Shown here: in pieces, positions 1 to 11,863 of the stretch | How positions within the stretch are numbered: position 1 is the first letter of the stretch | How the letters are laid out: every line of letters begins with the position of its first letter | From: Micropterus salmoides | Taxonomy: Eukaryota > Chordata > Actinopteri > Centrarchiformes > Centrarchidae | Length of the DNA stretch: 64,000 nucleotides | NCBI RefSeq assembly: GCF_014851395.1 | Contig: NW_024040152.1 | Location: 22,863,144 to 22,927,143, forward strand | Reading direction: 5' to 3' | Notes under the pieces: model-generated | What the model saw: the letters and a program-made list of their open reading frames with translations, nothing else | Told to the model about the DNA's origin: nothing | Databases searched by the model: none | Position numbers and translations under genes: made by a program

Positions 1-124
1 AATTTTATATTCATTTTTCATGCTCTTATCTTGTTTTTTTTGTATTATTCTTTACACTTGTTAAAGCACTTTGTAACTTGTTTTTGAAAAGTGCTCTACA
101 AATAAGGATTATTATTATATATTA
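1..124 (+). mobile_element. 3' tail of an L2/CR1-type LINE (family LINE-B)
   Basis: The sequence is nearly identical, over about 110 bases, to the 3' end of the LINE on the minus strand at 54,573-54,720 and to the tail at 38,880-38,978. All three share the block around AAAGCACTTTGTAACTTG followed by a short ATT-type simple repeat. Only the last part of the element lies inside the window. It runs straight into Gypsy gag sequence at 125, so one element interrupts or truncates the other. Confidence 0.8.
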
Positions 125-693
125 TTACTCCGCCATGCTGCGATCGCCCTTGTGGAGAGAGAGAAGACACCTCCCGACCCCGCAACAGGCAATTGAAAAC
201 TCTCCGCATCTCCTCCACCAAGGAGGAATGTGAGAAAAGAACGTGTGGCTGACCCTCACTAATGGCTGCGTACCAGGACAGGGCCCGGTCACGGAGCAGC
301 CCAGCAAGATAACACACCTTGGTTTCATCAGGCTGGAATGTTACTGGGTGCCTCTTAAACACCAGGGCGTACTCTACCAAAAAGCCATCGCGAGTGCCCA
401 GAACACCAGAAAATTTGTGCGAGTGAGAGACCGGAGATTCACGAGGGGAATAGACTGAAGCGATGGGGCACGAGGCAACACCAGCCATCGAAGAGCGGGG
501 CAGAGAGCGAGACGGAGGCGAAGCTGCACGGGGAGGGGGTTGGAGGAACGTGCACCGAGGCGCCGCACCTCTTCAGGCAGGGAGCGAAGCGTGTCCGACG
601 CAGATTGAATGAGCGCCGAGTGCCGGCCGAGCAATGCTCCCTGAGAGGCGACAGTGTGTGTGTGTGTGGGGAGGGTGAGCATGCTGGGTCCAT
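125..693 (-). pseudogene. gag: Ty3/Gypsy gag, 5' part, frameshifted and truncated
   Basis: Gag would form the particle coat of an LTR retrotransposon. The minus-strand ATG at 693 sits in a strong context (GCCACCATGG), only 11 bases inside the LTR end at 705. The first codons run in one frame to a TG-rich run near 655-668, after which the matching frame changes. The next stretch reads HSALIQSASDTLRSL, and a third frame carries the capsid-like part with FSGVLGTRDGFL and GLLRDRALSWYAA, typical of fish Gypsy gag. The frame breaks at 125 where LINE sequence begins. Nothing of protease or pol is seen here. Family assignment rests on motif recognition; that the copy is dead is read directly from the shifts. 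Confidence 0.75.
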
Positions 694-704
694 GGTGGCT
701 TGAT

Positions 705-1261
705 TGTTCAGTTGTGAGTCAGGACAGAACGGACCCAAACGCAACGTTCAGGATTGAACAGGTTTTATTAAGGGACAAGGGGCTGAGGGAGTGGAGATGA
801 AGGAGAGGTGGACGCCGAGGAACGCGGGCACGGAGGACCAAGGAGCAGGTGGGAGAGAGGAAGCTGAGGCGAGGGAGCCGAAAAGGCAGACAGACAGACA
901 GGGTTAATCACAGGGAAAACAAAGAACGGGGAAATGGGGATTTTGCAGGATTCAAAGGGGCTTGAGTAATGCAGTGGCACCAGCTCAGGAGCAACGACGA
1001 TCAAGCGGAGCTTGTGTGGAGAACCGGGGTTGATATACTAGCGGAGATGGATTTGACTGCTGGCAGGTGTGGCAGGCAGAGGAGGCTGCTGATGAGGTGC
1101 AGGTGTGGATCGTCAGCTGGGCTCAGGAGTGGAGAGAGAGAGGGACAACACAAGCAGGGGGAGTGGAGGAGACACAGAAAGGCAGGCAAAACACAGGGGA
1201 AAACAGAATGGCAGGAAAAATAAACAGGAGACTTACCGTCAGCCGGGCTGCCACCACAACA
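705..1261 (-). mobile_element. 5' LTR of a Ty3/Gypsy element
   Basis: Read on the minus strand it begins TGTTGTGGTGGCAG and ends AACTGAACA, so it has TGTT...AACA ends. It matches the solo LTR at 23,147-23,781 and the partial LTR at 37,207-37,740 along most of its length, including the block GAGAACCGGGGTTGA and the terminal block CCAAACGCAACG. An AATAAA signal lies near 764-769 on the minus strand. Gag follows almost at once. Confidence 0.8.
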
Positions 1262-1648
1262 GTTTCACTGAGCTTTTGGCCATTAGTGATATAATTTATG
1301 TGCACTCTTGTGCCACATTCCTGAAGCCACTAGACCCCTTTTTTCACAATGACAAAATCACAATTTGTGACTAATACTACACATTACTGAAAGCCACTCA
1401 TAAATATAAACTGGAAATATGCTAGAACTAACTAGTGTGTTGTCAACACTAGTCATGTTTTCTTAAATGCAGTTAATATATAGAAAATGTAATGCACCAC
1501 CCAAAACAGTGGCCATCACTGATAAATATGAACATAGTAATGTGTCAAATTTCAATTACTTCATCTCATTTCGCATTTCATATACATTTAAGCTCTTTTA
1601 ACAGTGGGTTCACTCTCCACTAAAGATACAACCTCTCTCTCACTCACT

Positions 1649-1679
<31 letters not shown>

Positions 1680-1830
1680 ACACCACATGCACAGTAGTCT
1701 GTCACTTATCTAGGTACCATCAATGGCATGATGAATTGTCTTCATCCTTTAGTCTCTAGATTACAAAGACAAAGACAGACGTCTATCCACTGGGGCTCCA
1801 TATAATTTATTCCTAGATTTTGGCTTGTCG
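1262..1830. other. Non-coding, no recognised element; (CA)n at 1,650-1,675
   Basis: AT-rich sequence with one CA microsatellite. I recognise no gene or repeat family. Confidence 0.5.
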
Positions 1831-2180
1831 CAGTCATCGGGCTCCACCCACTGTACCCATAGAGTCTAGTAGAGGGTGGAGCCTGTGTGAGATAGAACGA
1901 AGGTTATGATGTGGTAACCCTAGTTCTATGAGCACAGGTGGAGCCCTCTACCGATGAGCCCTGCCCGCTCCTACACCGTCTGCTGAAGAGGCGGTTGGAT
2001 GCTGAGGCAGTAGGTACACCGCTATTTATACATCACGCACGTATCGGTAGTGAAGTCCTATAGGTTGTGTACGTGCACAATAAAAATTTCAGTGGGAAAG
2101 TGCGTGTGTACCTCTAGAGTACAGTAGAGGGCTCCACCTGTGCTTATAGAACTAGCGTTATCATATCGTAATCTTCATTA
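1831..2180 (+). repeat. Solo DIRS-like terminal palindrome, copy 1
   Basis: About 330 bases shared with 57,962-58,325. Internally, the block at about 1,912-1,950 (containing GGTAACCCTAGTTCTATGAG) is the inverse of the block at about 2,123-2,174. The motif GGTTA-(4-5 bases)-GGTAACCCTAGTTC is laid out like the outer end of the DIRS element at 32,904-32,946, which reads GGGTTACATACGTAACCC. No coding sequence accompanies it. DIRS origin is inference from layout. Confidence 0.5.
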
Positions 2181-2864
2181 TAGTCCATTCAATATGAAGA
2201 AAACTTGTAGCAGGTTTGTAGCAGGTGACTCTGTTATGTTTGTTTAAGGGATTACTAAATAAGAGAACAAAGTCAGTGCAGGGTCACAAAAAATTGAAAA
2301 TGAGAATTAAAAGAAGTGATTAATGCAATGTTATTTATACCATACTATGTGTAAAGCATTGATGTTCTTGTTGTTCCCACTATGCATCTCCCTTATCATC
2401 CAGCCCTCTCATCTTCCATCTGTCTTTGTATTCATATCCCCATCCGCCTCTTCTATCTGTCTCTCATAAACACTTCAGAAACATGCCACATGCACCAGCA
2501 GAATATCCTGCCATAGTGTATTCAGTCATAAATCCCCACACAGCAGGAAGGCCGAATTTACTGTATGTTTATTAGTAAGTGCATATCACCTCGATAAAAA
2601 GTCATTATTTACTTAAACCATGTGCCTCCCAAACTATTGTTAACTTCTGCAGCAGTGTCACTTGTAAGGTATAGAGAAAGTCTTTGAAAAATGTTGAGGT
2701 GAAGGTATCGTGTTTTTTCTTTCTTTTCTGTGGTGTTTTTTCGCTTCTCTCATCTCGCTGGTTGAGATCACTGACAACAGGCTACAGCTTTTTGGGTATT
2801 CACATGTACTAGAGAACACCTGCTGAGAGAGCTGCTGTTGACAGCTTCTCTCTCTCTCTCTCTC

Positions 2865-2905
<41 letters not shown>

Positions 2906-5900
2906 TCTCAGAATGCCTGTGATGTAACCTCTACTCCTCCTTGACAAGGAAAAGTGTGCAGGACAGAAAGGGTTACCGCCACCTCCTGTTTTCCCTCTTC
3001 TTTCAACAGAAAACAAAATCCAGGACATTTAGAGTAAATCAAACTGCTTCATTCGGCTTCAGATGTTTATTTCAGTCCTCCCTGTTCTCGGTAAATTTGG
3101 TAGACTTTGAGAAATAGTGTTTGATTAAATACATTTAAAACATATGACAATGTGTAACAGTGCTTACAAAAAAAACACAATCTGTCACAATTAATAGATA
3201 AAAAAAAAATAATTCTATCTTACATACATAAATCTCAACCACATTCAGGTGTTTCAGATTTACTTGAAATTCAACTGTGGAAGACACTGCGCATAAGTCC
3301 AGAAAGCAAGGAGTCCATTCATAATGCTGAGAGTTGGGGATTTTGTAGTATTTTATTCCTAACATGGTTAGTTAGTGTTTTACTGCACTAGCTTGTGCCA
3401 TCCATCAACGCTATCTTTAAAGGACAGCAAGCAGCAAGCTTATGGCTGCCTACGTTGCAGTTCACTCAACCCAGCAACTAGAGAGGCCGGACTCAGTACA
3501 GGGGTAAGCATGTATTTTCTTTCAAGCCATGGTACCACCATTATTGTCAGCACACAGTAATTGTTACAGAAATGTGGCCTGTGATGTAAATGAGGCAAAA
3601 ATAAATAAATAAAACTAAAACGTCCCTCTTTGCGATGGGCATATTTTAATAACTAATCCTTAATTGTGTACAGTATAGTACATGTCTTTCGTTTTCTTGA
3701 CATTTAGCAAGTGTCTCAAGCTTGATGGGGCATGAAGACAGAGTAACAAGCGAAATAATTTCCCTATTTTTCCTCCCCTTCCTCCCTCTCTCTGTCCTTC
3801 CTCTTCGTTCCTCATTCTTTATTTGCGGCATACATTTTCACTGTTAAATGGAATTATGATCAAAGAGTTTGTGGCTGCGTATAGTGTGTCCTAACGTTAG
3901 TCACACATCAGTGAGTTGAATTCTGATCTGCCTGGAGCGCCGCAGACTAAAAAGCAAAGGCAGACGGGAGGGGGGGGGAGCGAAAATAGGAAACATGGCA
4001 AAGAGCAAAAACAATGTACACTGGTGCCAGGATCTTTTTTTTTTGTATATCACTGCCTCGCTCTCTTTCTCTGTTTCTCTCTCCCTCCATCTCTTTTTCT
4101 CTCTGTCTCCCTTGAAGCTTGTCAGTTAGAGCCTTGGTTGCTACCAAGGGAATTGGATGTGTGTGGAGCAGTGGAGGGAGGGTAACAGACAGAAAGAAAG
4201 TGAGATGAAGAGGCAGAGAGAGAGACAGGAAGAGTCACGGGTGGGTTGAATAATAAGGTAATGTAATAATGCCTGTCTTGTCTTTGTGATGACACTACTG
4301 AAACATCTACCCACAAATGATTAAATGTGCAAATTTGCCACTCTCAAATATAAAAATATCACTAGAAAATGCTGTTTTGTCAACCTTATGGAAATTCATA
4401 AATAAATACAGTATAATATGTAGTGTATCGGCAGTCTTACATCTATTTATAACTAGTGCTGGCCAACAATTAAATTTGTTTATCACAATTAATTGCATGA
4501 CTTTCTTGCGATTAATCACAATTAATCGCATTGTTATGCGCAAAATTAAATAATGAATTATAAAGTAGTGTATTGTGAACTTTTAATTTAAATGTACTGC
4601 TATATACACAAAAGTGCCATTACATGTGGTTTGCAAAAACAAATAAGGTGCTGTTTACCAGCAGTATTCCCTTTACACAGTAGCAATAAAATATTTATTG
4701 TAAATCTCATCTTAAACATCAAATCAAATATAAAACCAAAGCTATTTGCCACTGCCAGGGCATTACCTTTTCGCCTCACCCGCCGCCAAAGTTGACTTGT
4801 CTTGAAATTTTTGTACACGACACACAACAAAAATCATTGGAAAAGTGACTGATCCTCACTGTTTGTGAGTTTCCAGAATCTTTTACTTTCACTAAATAGT
4901 CATCAGGACAGCAACCGGAGGGAATTCGCATGGTGAAGATTACATTGCCTCCCACACTCTCATAGTGATACAGAGATGGTGTCAAACCACATATCCACTA
5001 AATGCAAAGATGTGGAACTAAGTCTGTTTTGCCCTGGCACTGACGATATTGAAATCAACAGTTTTCTACGTGTGCACCATGAAAACAACAACCCACAACG
5101 AGATTGTCTGTAGGCCCAAGTTACACTTTTAGCTGAGTCACAAATAATCCTGTCACTGGCCCCTTGGCCCTCTGGTCTAATTATTATTAGTCATGCCTCT
5201 GGTTTTGAAGCCACAGAGCTGTTGCTCATTGCTCAGTTTATAAGGCAAGCAATATGTTGATAAATTGTATTCACTAAAATGTCTTGTGTTAATATTTCTA
5301 TGGTATTGAATATGAAGTTTGTTTCTGTACAGGGATACATTGCCTGCTCGCGGCTTTGTGATTTGTTACTCACTGACACAGCACATATTCTAATTGTGCT
5401 TTCAGACCAAAAGCAAAGTCAGAATTGGGGGTGGTGCAGAGGGTCGCTGCCAGCGACACAAAGGCCTTCATGTGAGTTGAAAATTTTCAAGAAAGACGCA
5501 TGACGCTGAGTTGCAATAGACTATCAGCGTTGAGATTATCCAGACGTCACAGAGCGTTGTGGAGACTACCGGGCAGAGCGGAGAAGTAAAACACAAATAT
5601 TTTCTACATTGTTGATCAACCCAATTGAGTACCATGATACTTCTAGTCCGTCTCATCCATTTTTGTTTAGGAACTACTACCGACTAAGGATTTACATACT
5701 CGAATCAGAATCGTCCTGCCAATAGTCGACTGATAGTCGAATCATGTGTGTTAATTCTGCGCGGCAATTGCCTGCTGGGGGGGGGGGGGTTCACATGGTA
5801 ACTCCACTTTAATCTTGAGAAGCTGCAGAGCTGCGGTCTTCATTTAACTTACCCTGTAAATTTCCTGCAAAAGGCTTAATGTTGACCCTTTTCTCTCTCT

Positions 5901-6728
5901 CGCCTGCCATTCACCGGTCTTGTGCAGAGTTTTGCGTGCATGCCGTACCACTGCATGCGGGTCTATTTCAAGTAGCTGGCTGTTTAAAAACGATATAAAT
6001 ATTCTTTGTGTGGTTCATCAACTGTGATAAATTATCCAAAAGTCCTGCAAGGTGCGGACACCTCGGCACAACACCAGTGAAGCTGCGGCTACGTCTCTTC
6101 AGCAAGTCCTCTTCTGCCACTACACACATACAGGCTACGCCTACACATGCGCATGACGACCCAGGGTTAGGGTTACAATTTTGGGTTTATTTACACACTT
6201 TAACAACATTTATTGAATGTTTTATTCTTTTTACATGTTTATTTATAGCATTAAACATTTAAATGTATATTGTAATAGGCTGTATATTAACTTACTGGTT
6301 CTTACTTACTTCTACGTAAAATCAGACGTTGAGCACCCCCATACCGCTAAAATGGCATGATCCTTGTTTGCTGCGAAGCTTCGACTGTGAGATTGACAGT
6401 CGAATCAGGCTCCGCCCATCAAAGCAACAAATCTTCGTCTATTTGGGGTTAGCCCTAATAAATGTATAGCCAGGTGAACCAGGGGTACAGAGCTCAATAT
6501 TGTTCTGTGGGTTATAATGTTATGTAATTGCTGGTGGGATTACTGCAGCGATAACGTTCCTCTCTATTTAATGGCTCTGTCACTTCGTGTGCAAGGGTAG
6601 AGTTTCCGACGGGACACGGAAAAATGGAAGTGCCCAGCACCGCGGTGTAGACAAACAGCAAGGGATGTACTTTATCATTATCGATACGGAGGATATCTCC
6701 ATAAACCATGTTAAAGTACATTAATAAT
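2181..6728. other. Non-coding; microsatellites and probable decayed DNA elements
   Basis: Contains (CT)n and (CA)n at 2,847-2,901 and poly-purine stretches near 3,970 and 4,190. At 4,454-4,550 there is a sequence rich in GATTAATCAC-type motifs (GTGCTGGCCAACAATT start), which in fish usually marks one end of a hAT-like element. At about 5,660-6,470 repeated TAGTCGA/AGTCGAATC motifs and a final GGGGTTAGCCCTAATA suggest another non-autonomous DNA element. No open frame here resembles a protein I know. Confidence 0.35.
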
Positions 6729-7327
6729 TGTTACGACCCGTGAGGTCTGTGTGCTGTGGTTGTGTTGCTGTGGGTGTGTCTGTCTCTCTCTTGCAGGTGT
6801 GTACCTGTAACCGGAGTGTGACGCTGGGTGGAGCTCGCAGCTGAGGCTGATCAGCGGCAATTAGTGGGCTATATAAGCAGAGCCAGTGGAGTGCTCTCGG
6901 TCACGGCTCACTTGCTCATTCACTCTTCCGTGGTTACTCACATTAGTCTGTGTGGCTTACTGTGTGGTTTGTAGGACGTAACCGGCGGGGTGCCACTTGC
7001 AACTTCTCCGCACGCCGTAAGGTTGGAGACTCCGTGGGGGCAGCCATCTGCTCGCCGTTCCCAATCAGTGGAAGCCGGTGTGGTGAGCGGCGGGTGACTG
7101 TGTGGTCCACTGTGTTGTATCGTATGTTGTTTGTTTACATTATATAGGCCTAAGCCGCAACGTCTCTTGTTTGGACAGAGATCGCTTTTTGTTGATTAAA
7201 AGCCTTTGTTTTTGTTATTTTTTTGATTGAGAATAAATACATCAACTTGACGCATATTTTGAGTCGTTCCTTGGTTTATTTATCCTTTTGTTCGTCCCAC
7301 ACCCCTAGACAACCCGGGGACGTAACA
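6729..7327 (+). mobile_element. Solo LTR with 5-bp target duplication
   Basis: Begins TGTTACGACCCG and ends GGGGACGTAACA, so its ends form a short inverted repeat (TGTTACG/CGTAACA). It is flanked on both sides by ATAAT (6,724-6,728 and 7,328-7,332), the 5-bp duplication expected of an LTR retrotransposon. A TATATAAG box at 6,870-6,877 and AATAAA at 7,232-7,237 fit U3 and R. No internal sequence remains, so it arose by recombination between two LTRs. Probably Ty3/Gypsy, but a different family from the LTR at 705. Confidence 0.85.
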
Positions 7328-7428
7328 ATAATTCTTGAGATTGGCAGACAGAAGAGTGAACTAACTAGCAGACCAAGGTAGATGCATGAAGACCTGGGTG
7401 TCCCAGCTGATTCCTGACGATTGATAGC

Positions 7429-7460
<32 letters not shown>

Positions 7461-9847
7461 CGTGCGCATCGTCGCCACGAGGGGAAGAGACTCTGACCAG
7501 TTGCGACAGCATGAATGACATCAAAGTGTATTAACAAACAAAATAATAATATACAATGACAATATTTTAGAACATGAAAACATGTGAAATGAATGGCCAC
7601 ACACTACATTAAACAAAATTAAATTGAGCCAAGCCGTGTCTCTGTTCACACATCTTGACCAAAACAGGCTTCGTGGGGACATTTCACACACAGTGTTAGG
7701 GTTACTTCTGTGGAAAAGTTGACGTTTGCTAGAACTCCATTGTGCTGCTAGGTAGATAGTGATGCTAGCTAACTAGGTAGCATAGTGATAACCAAACTAT
7801 TAACAGATGAAGTAAATTATAGATCAAGGGGAAAAAAGTAAAATTTCCATCACAATCGCAAAATTTTAGTTACTGTGGTTTGGCTTTGTTGGGCAAACTT
7901 AGCCTTTATAGTCGGTCGAGCTGACTAGCTATCCTTCAAAGTAGCTTAATTAAAAACAAGTAACCTAATTTAATTCTCCAAGCATATTTGGAATGTGTGT
8001 GTGCGTGTATGTTAGTGGAGCAGAGTGCATTACCAGCAGCAAACCATAGGCGGTGAAAGCGAGCACCTCCCACACACACACACTGACTGGTAAACATGTC
8101 TTATGGGCAAATGCTAAAAACCACACAGGCACTTCAGAATCCCATTCATTTAAAATGGGTTTCCTTATGGGGACCTGCTTTTTGGCCCCCATAGTGCAAG
8201 AGTGCAAGAGTTGACTGTGAGAGTCCCCATGAAATGACTGCGTAAACAGATTGTTGTCCCCCTAACGTGAAGATTACCAGAACGCACACACACACCCCTT
8301 CACCTCTGCTTAACTCCTCTGACATTCTTTAGCCCCCAGAACTTTTATGTTGAACAACTTATGAACTCATTAAGTTTGTAAATGCCTGTACAGTGAGCCT
8401 GTGTTTGTGCATTCATGCATTTTCATGTGTGTGTGAAGTTATGCATTCCACAAGCAGACATGACTGCAGAATGATGGAAAGATTTTTGAGGGATGGGAAC
8501 TGTGACAGGCCATGTTTTTCTTTCTTTTCCTCAGTCTCTCTTCTCAAGAGGGCCTGGGGGTCTTGGCCTGGGGAAGATCATTGGGAGCTACAACACAGGC
8601 AGGTAATGACAGAAATGCCAAGGAATGCCATTGTAGTGATTCTCTTTTTTTCCTTTCTTCCAGGTGGGGTTCCTTTAATATTCAAGGATAACCCGTATCT
8701 ATCAGAACAAGTCGACTATTGGTATAACTGCATACTGTAATGTTTCTGTTGTAGATGGATGTTCATACAAATCTTTTGAACAATTCAACCCAGCTACAAG
8801 AAGGCAGATTACCCCTTGTCTCACAAGAAGAAGTACTAACCGGGCCAACCTTCAGTGACATATCTACAGCACACATGGGATCAGCACATCTGTCCTAGAA
8901 GAGGAGAGTTCAGAGGTCCTGGCTCAGGGAAAATAATTGGGTGTCAGACAGACAGGCCATAGTCAAGCCAGGCCAAATTTATCCAAATACCGGACAGACA
9001 GACATAAACTAGGCAGTTAGTGAGTCCAGTGAGGCCAGAGCAGCACTGACCAGGCCAACCAGTATGTTGACACATTTTCACAACCTGAACACACCAGGGG
9101 ATCTATGAGATAGAGATGTGAAATTGCTATGTGGGGGGTCAGTACAGGACCTTTTAAAAAAACAGATTTAAAAAGTTAAAATGTTTGATGGCTCAAAACA
9201 ATAACAATTTGCTTGGTTTAAAGTCCAGCCGATACTCCCGCCAATATGAATTTTATGTTATCTTCCAGTTCAGTTAAATAAACCATTGACATGTATGGAA
9301 AAAATAAAGGAATGTCTGCTGCTCTGTCTCGAGCAGACTGATGAATACAATTTGGAAGAAAATACATTGTGAGGCAATTTTGAACAGACAGTCTAGCACT
9401 GGCCAGAAGTCAGACTGACAATGTTGTCATGGCTTCATTTATCAATAGCTTAAAGAAATCCTATAAAATTGAAATATTTAATAGTCCTAAATTGAATTTT
9501 CAGGAAGGAAAGTTTTGCCAAGAAGGCAAGTCTTTATTTCCACCAAACCAATTTTTACTCAGCTGAAAAGGGGAAATGTGTTCGAAATTGCAACATTACT
9601 TATTGCCCTTTTTGAAACAGTCAGCCAGCCAGTACAGAGCCTCAGTTCTCGGTGCTGAGAGAGATTCAGTAATTGGCCAACAGACAGAGACAGACTGCAT
9701 ATAACCTGCCCAACACAGTTTTGACTAGGGCATGAAGTTCCACATCATGCATCTATAGCGCATAACAGGGGCGATTTTAGACCATTTTTAAGCGTACTGA
9801 AGCCCTTAAATTGCTTTTAAGCAACACTAAAAAAAATAATACAATAA
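7328..9847. other. Non-coding; (GT)n at 7,431-7,450 and one exon-like pair
   Basis: Apart from the microsatellite and the exon-like segments at 8,535-8,602 and 8,664 onward, I see only low-complexity CAGACAGACAG-type stretches near 8,950-9,010 and 9,660-9,700. No protein family recognised. Confidence 0.4.
8535..8602 (+). other. Possible small exon with good splice sites
   Basis: A long pyrimidine tract ending in TCCTCAG precedes the segment, and CAG/GTAATG follows it. A second tract ending CTTCCAG at 8,663 leads into another short open stretch. Spliced in the phase that reads through the junction, the frame includes GLGLGKIIGSYNTG and ends soon after at a stop near 8,690. I do not recognise the peptide. 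It may be the end of an unknown gene, an untranslated exon, or chance. Confidence 0.2.
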
Positions 9848-11803
9848 TTAGGGCCCGAGCACGACCGTGCGAGGTCCCTATTGAAATTGCTCGGATTTTT
9901 TTTTTTTTTTTTTTTTTTTTCTGCAAAGTAGGCCCAAATGACATGGCCTAAACATACTCGAAAACTCACCAAAATTTGCAAACATGTCAGAACCGGTGAA
10001 AAATTTCGTATTCTACAAGTTTCGCACATGGGCGTGGCAAAATGACTCGCTAGCGCCACCTAGAAAATTGGAAATGATTAGCCCCTCGTTCACGTTCAAC
10101 CTACATGTACGAAATTTTCTGGGGACATGTATCGTATCAAGACGCACAAAAAAGCCTCAAGAACCCATAGCCTAAAGTCAACAGGAAGTCGGCCATTTTG
10201 AATTTTATGGCCATTTTTGGATGATTTACATACTTCGTACTTTAACGAACTCCTCCTAGGGATTTAGTCGGATCGACCTCAAATTTCTGCTGTGCCTTCT
10301 AAAGGCATTGACGATGAAAAGTTGTGCTATTTGCGCGTTTTCGTCAATGGGCGTGTCCGTGGCGTCGATGATTCGCAATGAAACAGGAAGTTGTTGTAAC
10401 TTCAGTGTACATGCTCACATCCGGACCAAACTGTACATGTAGGATGAGAGTCCCGCCCTGAACACATGTACATGCCGACATTCACCCACAGTCATAGCGC
10501 CACCTGCTGGCAACAGAAAGTGACCTTTAACGAAGCAGCCCCCGCCGCACGTTTCACCTACGTGCACGAATTTTCTGTGGTACGTGTATCTTGTCCAGAC
10601 GCACAAAAAAGTCTCTTGGAGCCATAGCCTAAACCCAACAGGAAGTCGGCCATTTTGAATTTTACGTCAAATTTTGGATGATTTACACACTTCGTACTTT
10701 AACGAACTCCTCCTAGGGATTTAGTCCGACCGACCTCAAATTTGTGCTGTGCCTTCTAAAGGCATTGAAGATGAAAAGTTGTGCTATTTGCAAGTTTTCG
10801 TCAATGGGCGTGTCCGTGGCGTGGCGTCAAAGATCAGCTCTTCGCCATGACACGGAAGTTGTCGTAACTTCAGTGTACATGCTCACATCTGGACCAAACT
10901 GTACATGTAGGATGAGAGTCCCGCCCTGAACACATGTACATGCTGACATTCACCCACAGTCATAGCGCCACCTGCTGGCAACAGGAAGTGAATTTTAACG
11001 AAGCAGCCCCCGCCGCACGTTTTACCTACGTGCACGAATTTTCTGTGGTACGTGTATCTTGTCCAGACGCACAAAAAAGTCTCTTGGAGCCATAGCCTAA
11101 ACCCAACAGGAAGTCGGCCATTTTGAATTTTACGTCAAATTTTGGATGATTTACACACTTCGTACTTTAACGAACTCCTCCTAGGGATTTAGTCCGACCG
11201 ACCTCAAATTTGTGCTGTGCCTTCTAAAGGCATTGAAGATGAAAAGTTGTGCTATTTGCAAGTTTTCGTCAATGGGCGTGTCCGTGGCGTGGCGTCAAAG
11301 ATCAACTCTTCGCCATGACACGGAAGTTGTCGTAACTTCAGTGTACATGCTCACATCTGGACCAAACTGTACATGTAGGATGAGAGTCCCGCCCTGAACA
11401 CATGTACATGCTGACATTCACAGACAGTCATAGCGCCACCTGCTGGCAACAGGAAGTGACTTTTAACGAAGCAGCCCCCGCCGCACGTTTTACCTACGTG
11501 CACGAATTTTCTGTGGTACGTGTATCTTGTCCAGACGCACAAAAAGCCTCTTGGAGCGATGCCCTAAAATCAACAGGAAGTAGGCCATTTTGAATTTTAC
11601 GTCAAATTTTGGATGATTTACAACTTCGTACTTTAACGAACTCCTCCTAGGGATTTAGTCCGACCGACTTCAAATTTGTGCTGTGCCTTCTAAAGGCATT
11701 GAAGATGAAAAGTTGTGCTATTTGCGAGTTTTCGTCAATGGGTGTGTCCGTGGCGTGGCGTCAGAGATCAAGTCTTCGCCATGACACAGGAAGTTGTTGT
11801 AAC

Positions 11804-11863
11804 TTCAGTGTACATGCTCACATCTGAACCAAACTTTACGTGCTTGATAACTCTCCCACCCCG
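11804..11863 (+). repeat. 60-bp direct repeat, left of spacer U
   Basis: Nearly identical (one mismatch seen, GAACC versus GAAAC) to 13,572-13,631. The pair brackets the U segment of copy A; the same arrangement occurs in the inverted copy B. Confidence 0.85.

Noticed and set aside
2658..2906. Open frame rich in Val-Cys and Arg-Glu
   Set aside because: Artefact of adjoining (CA)n and (CT)n repeats.
6950..7147. 65-codon open frame
   Set aside because: Lies inside the solo LTR; no family resemblance.
8393..8740. 115-codon open frame as a gene
   Set aside because: It reads through both polypyrimidine-AG tracts and has no recognisable domain; the splice-site reading is at least as likely.
10415..11593. 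Recurring 61-63 aa open frames every 468 bases, on both strands
   Set aside because: They follow from the tandem repetition; no start context, no domain, and they break wherever copies have indels.
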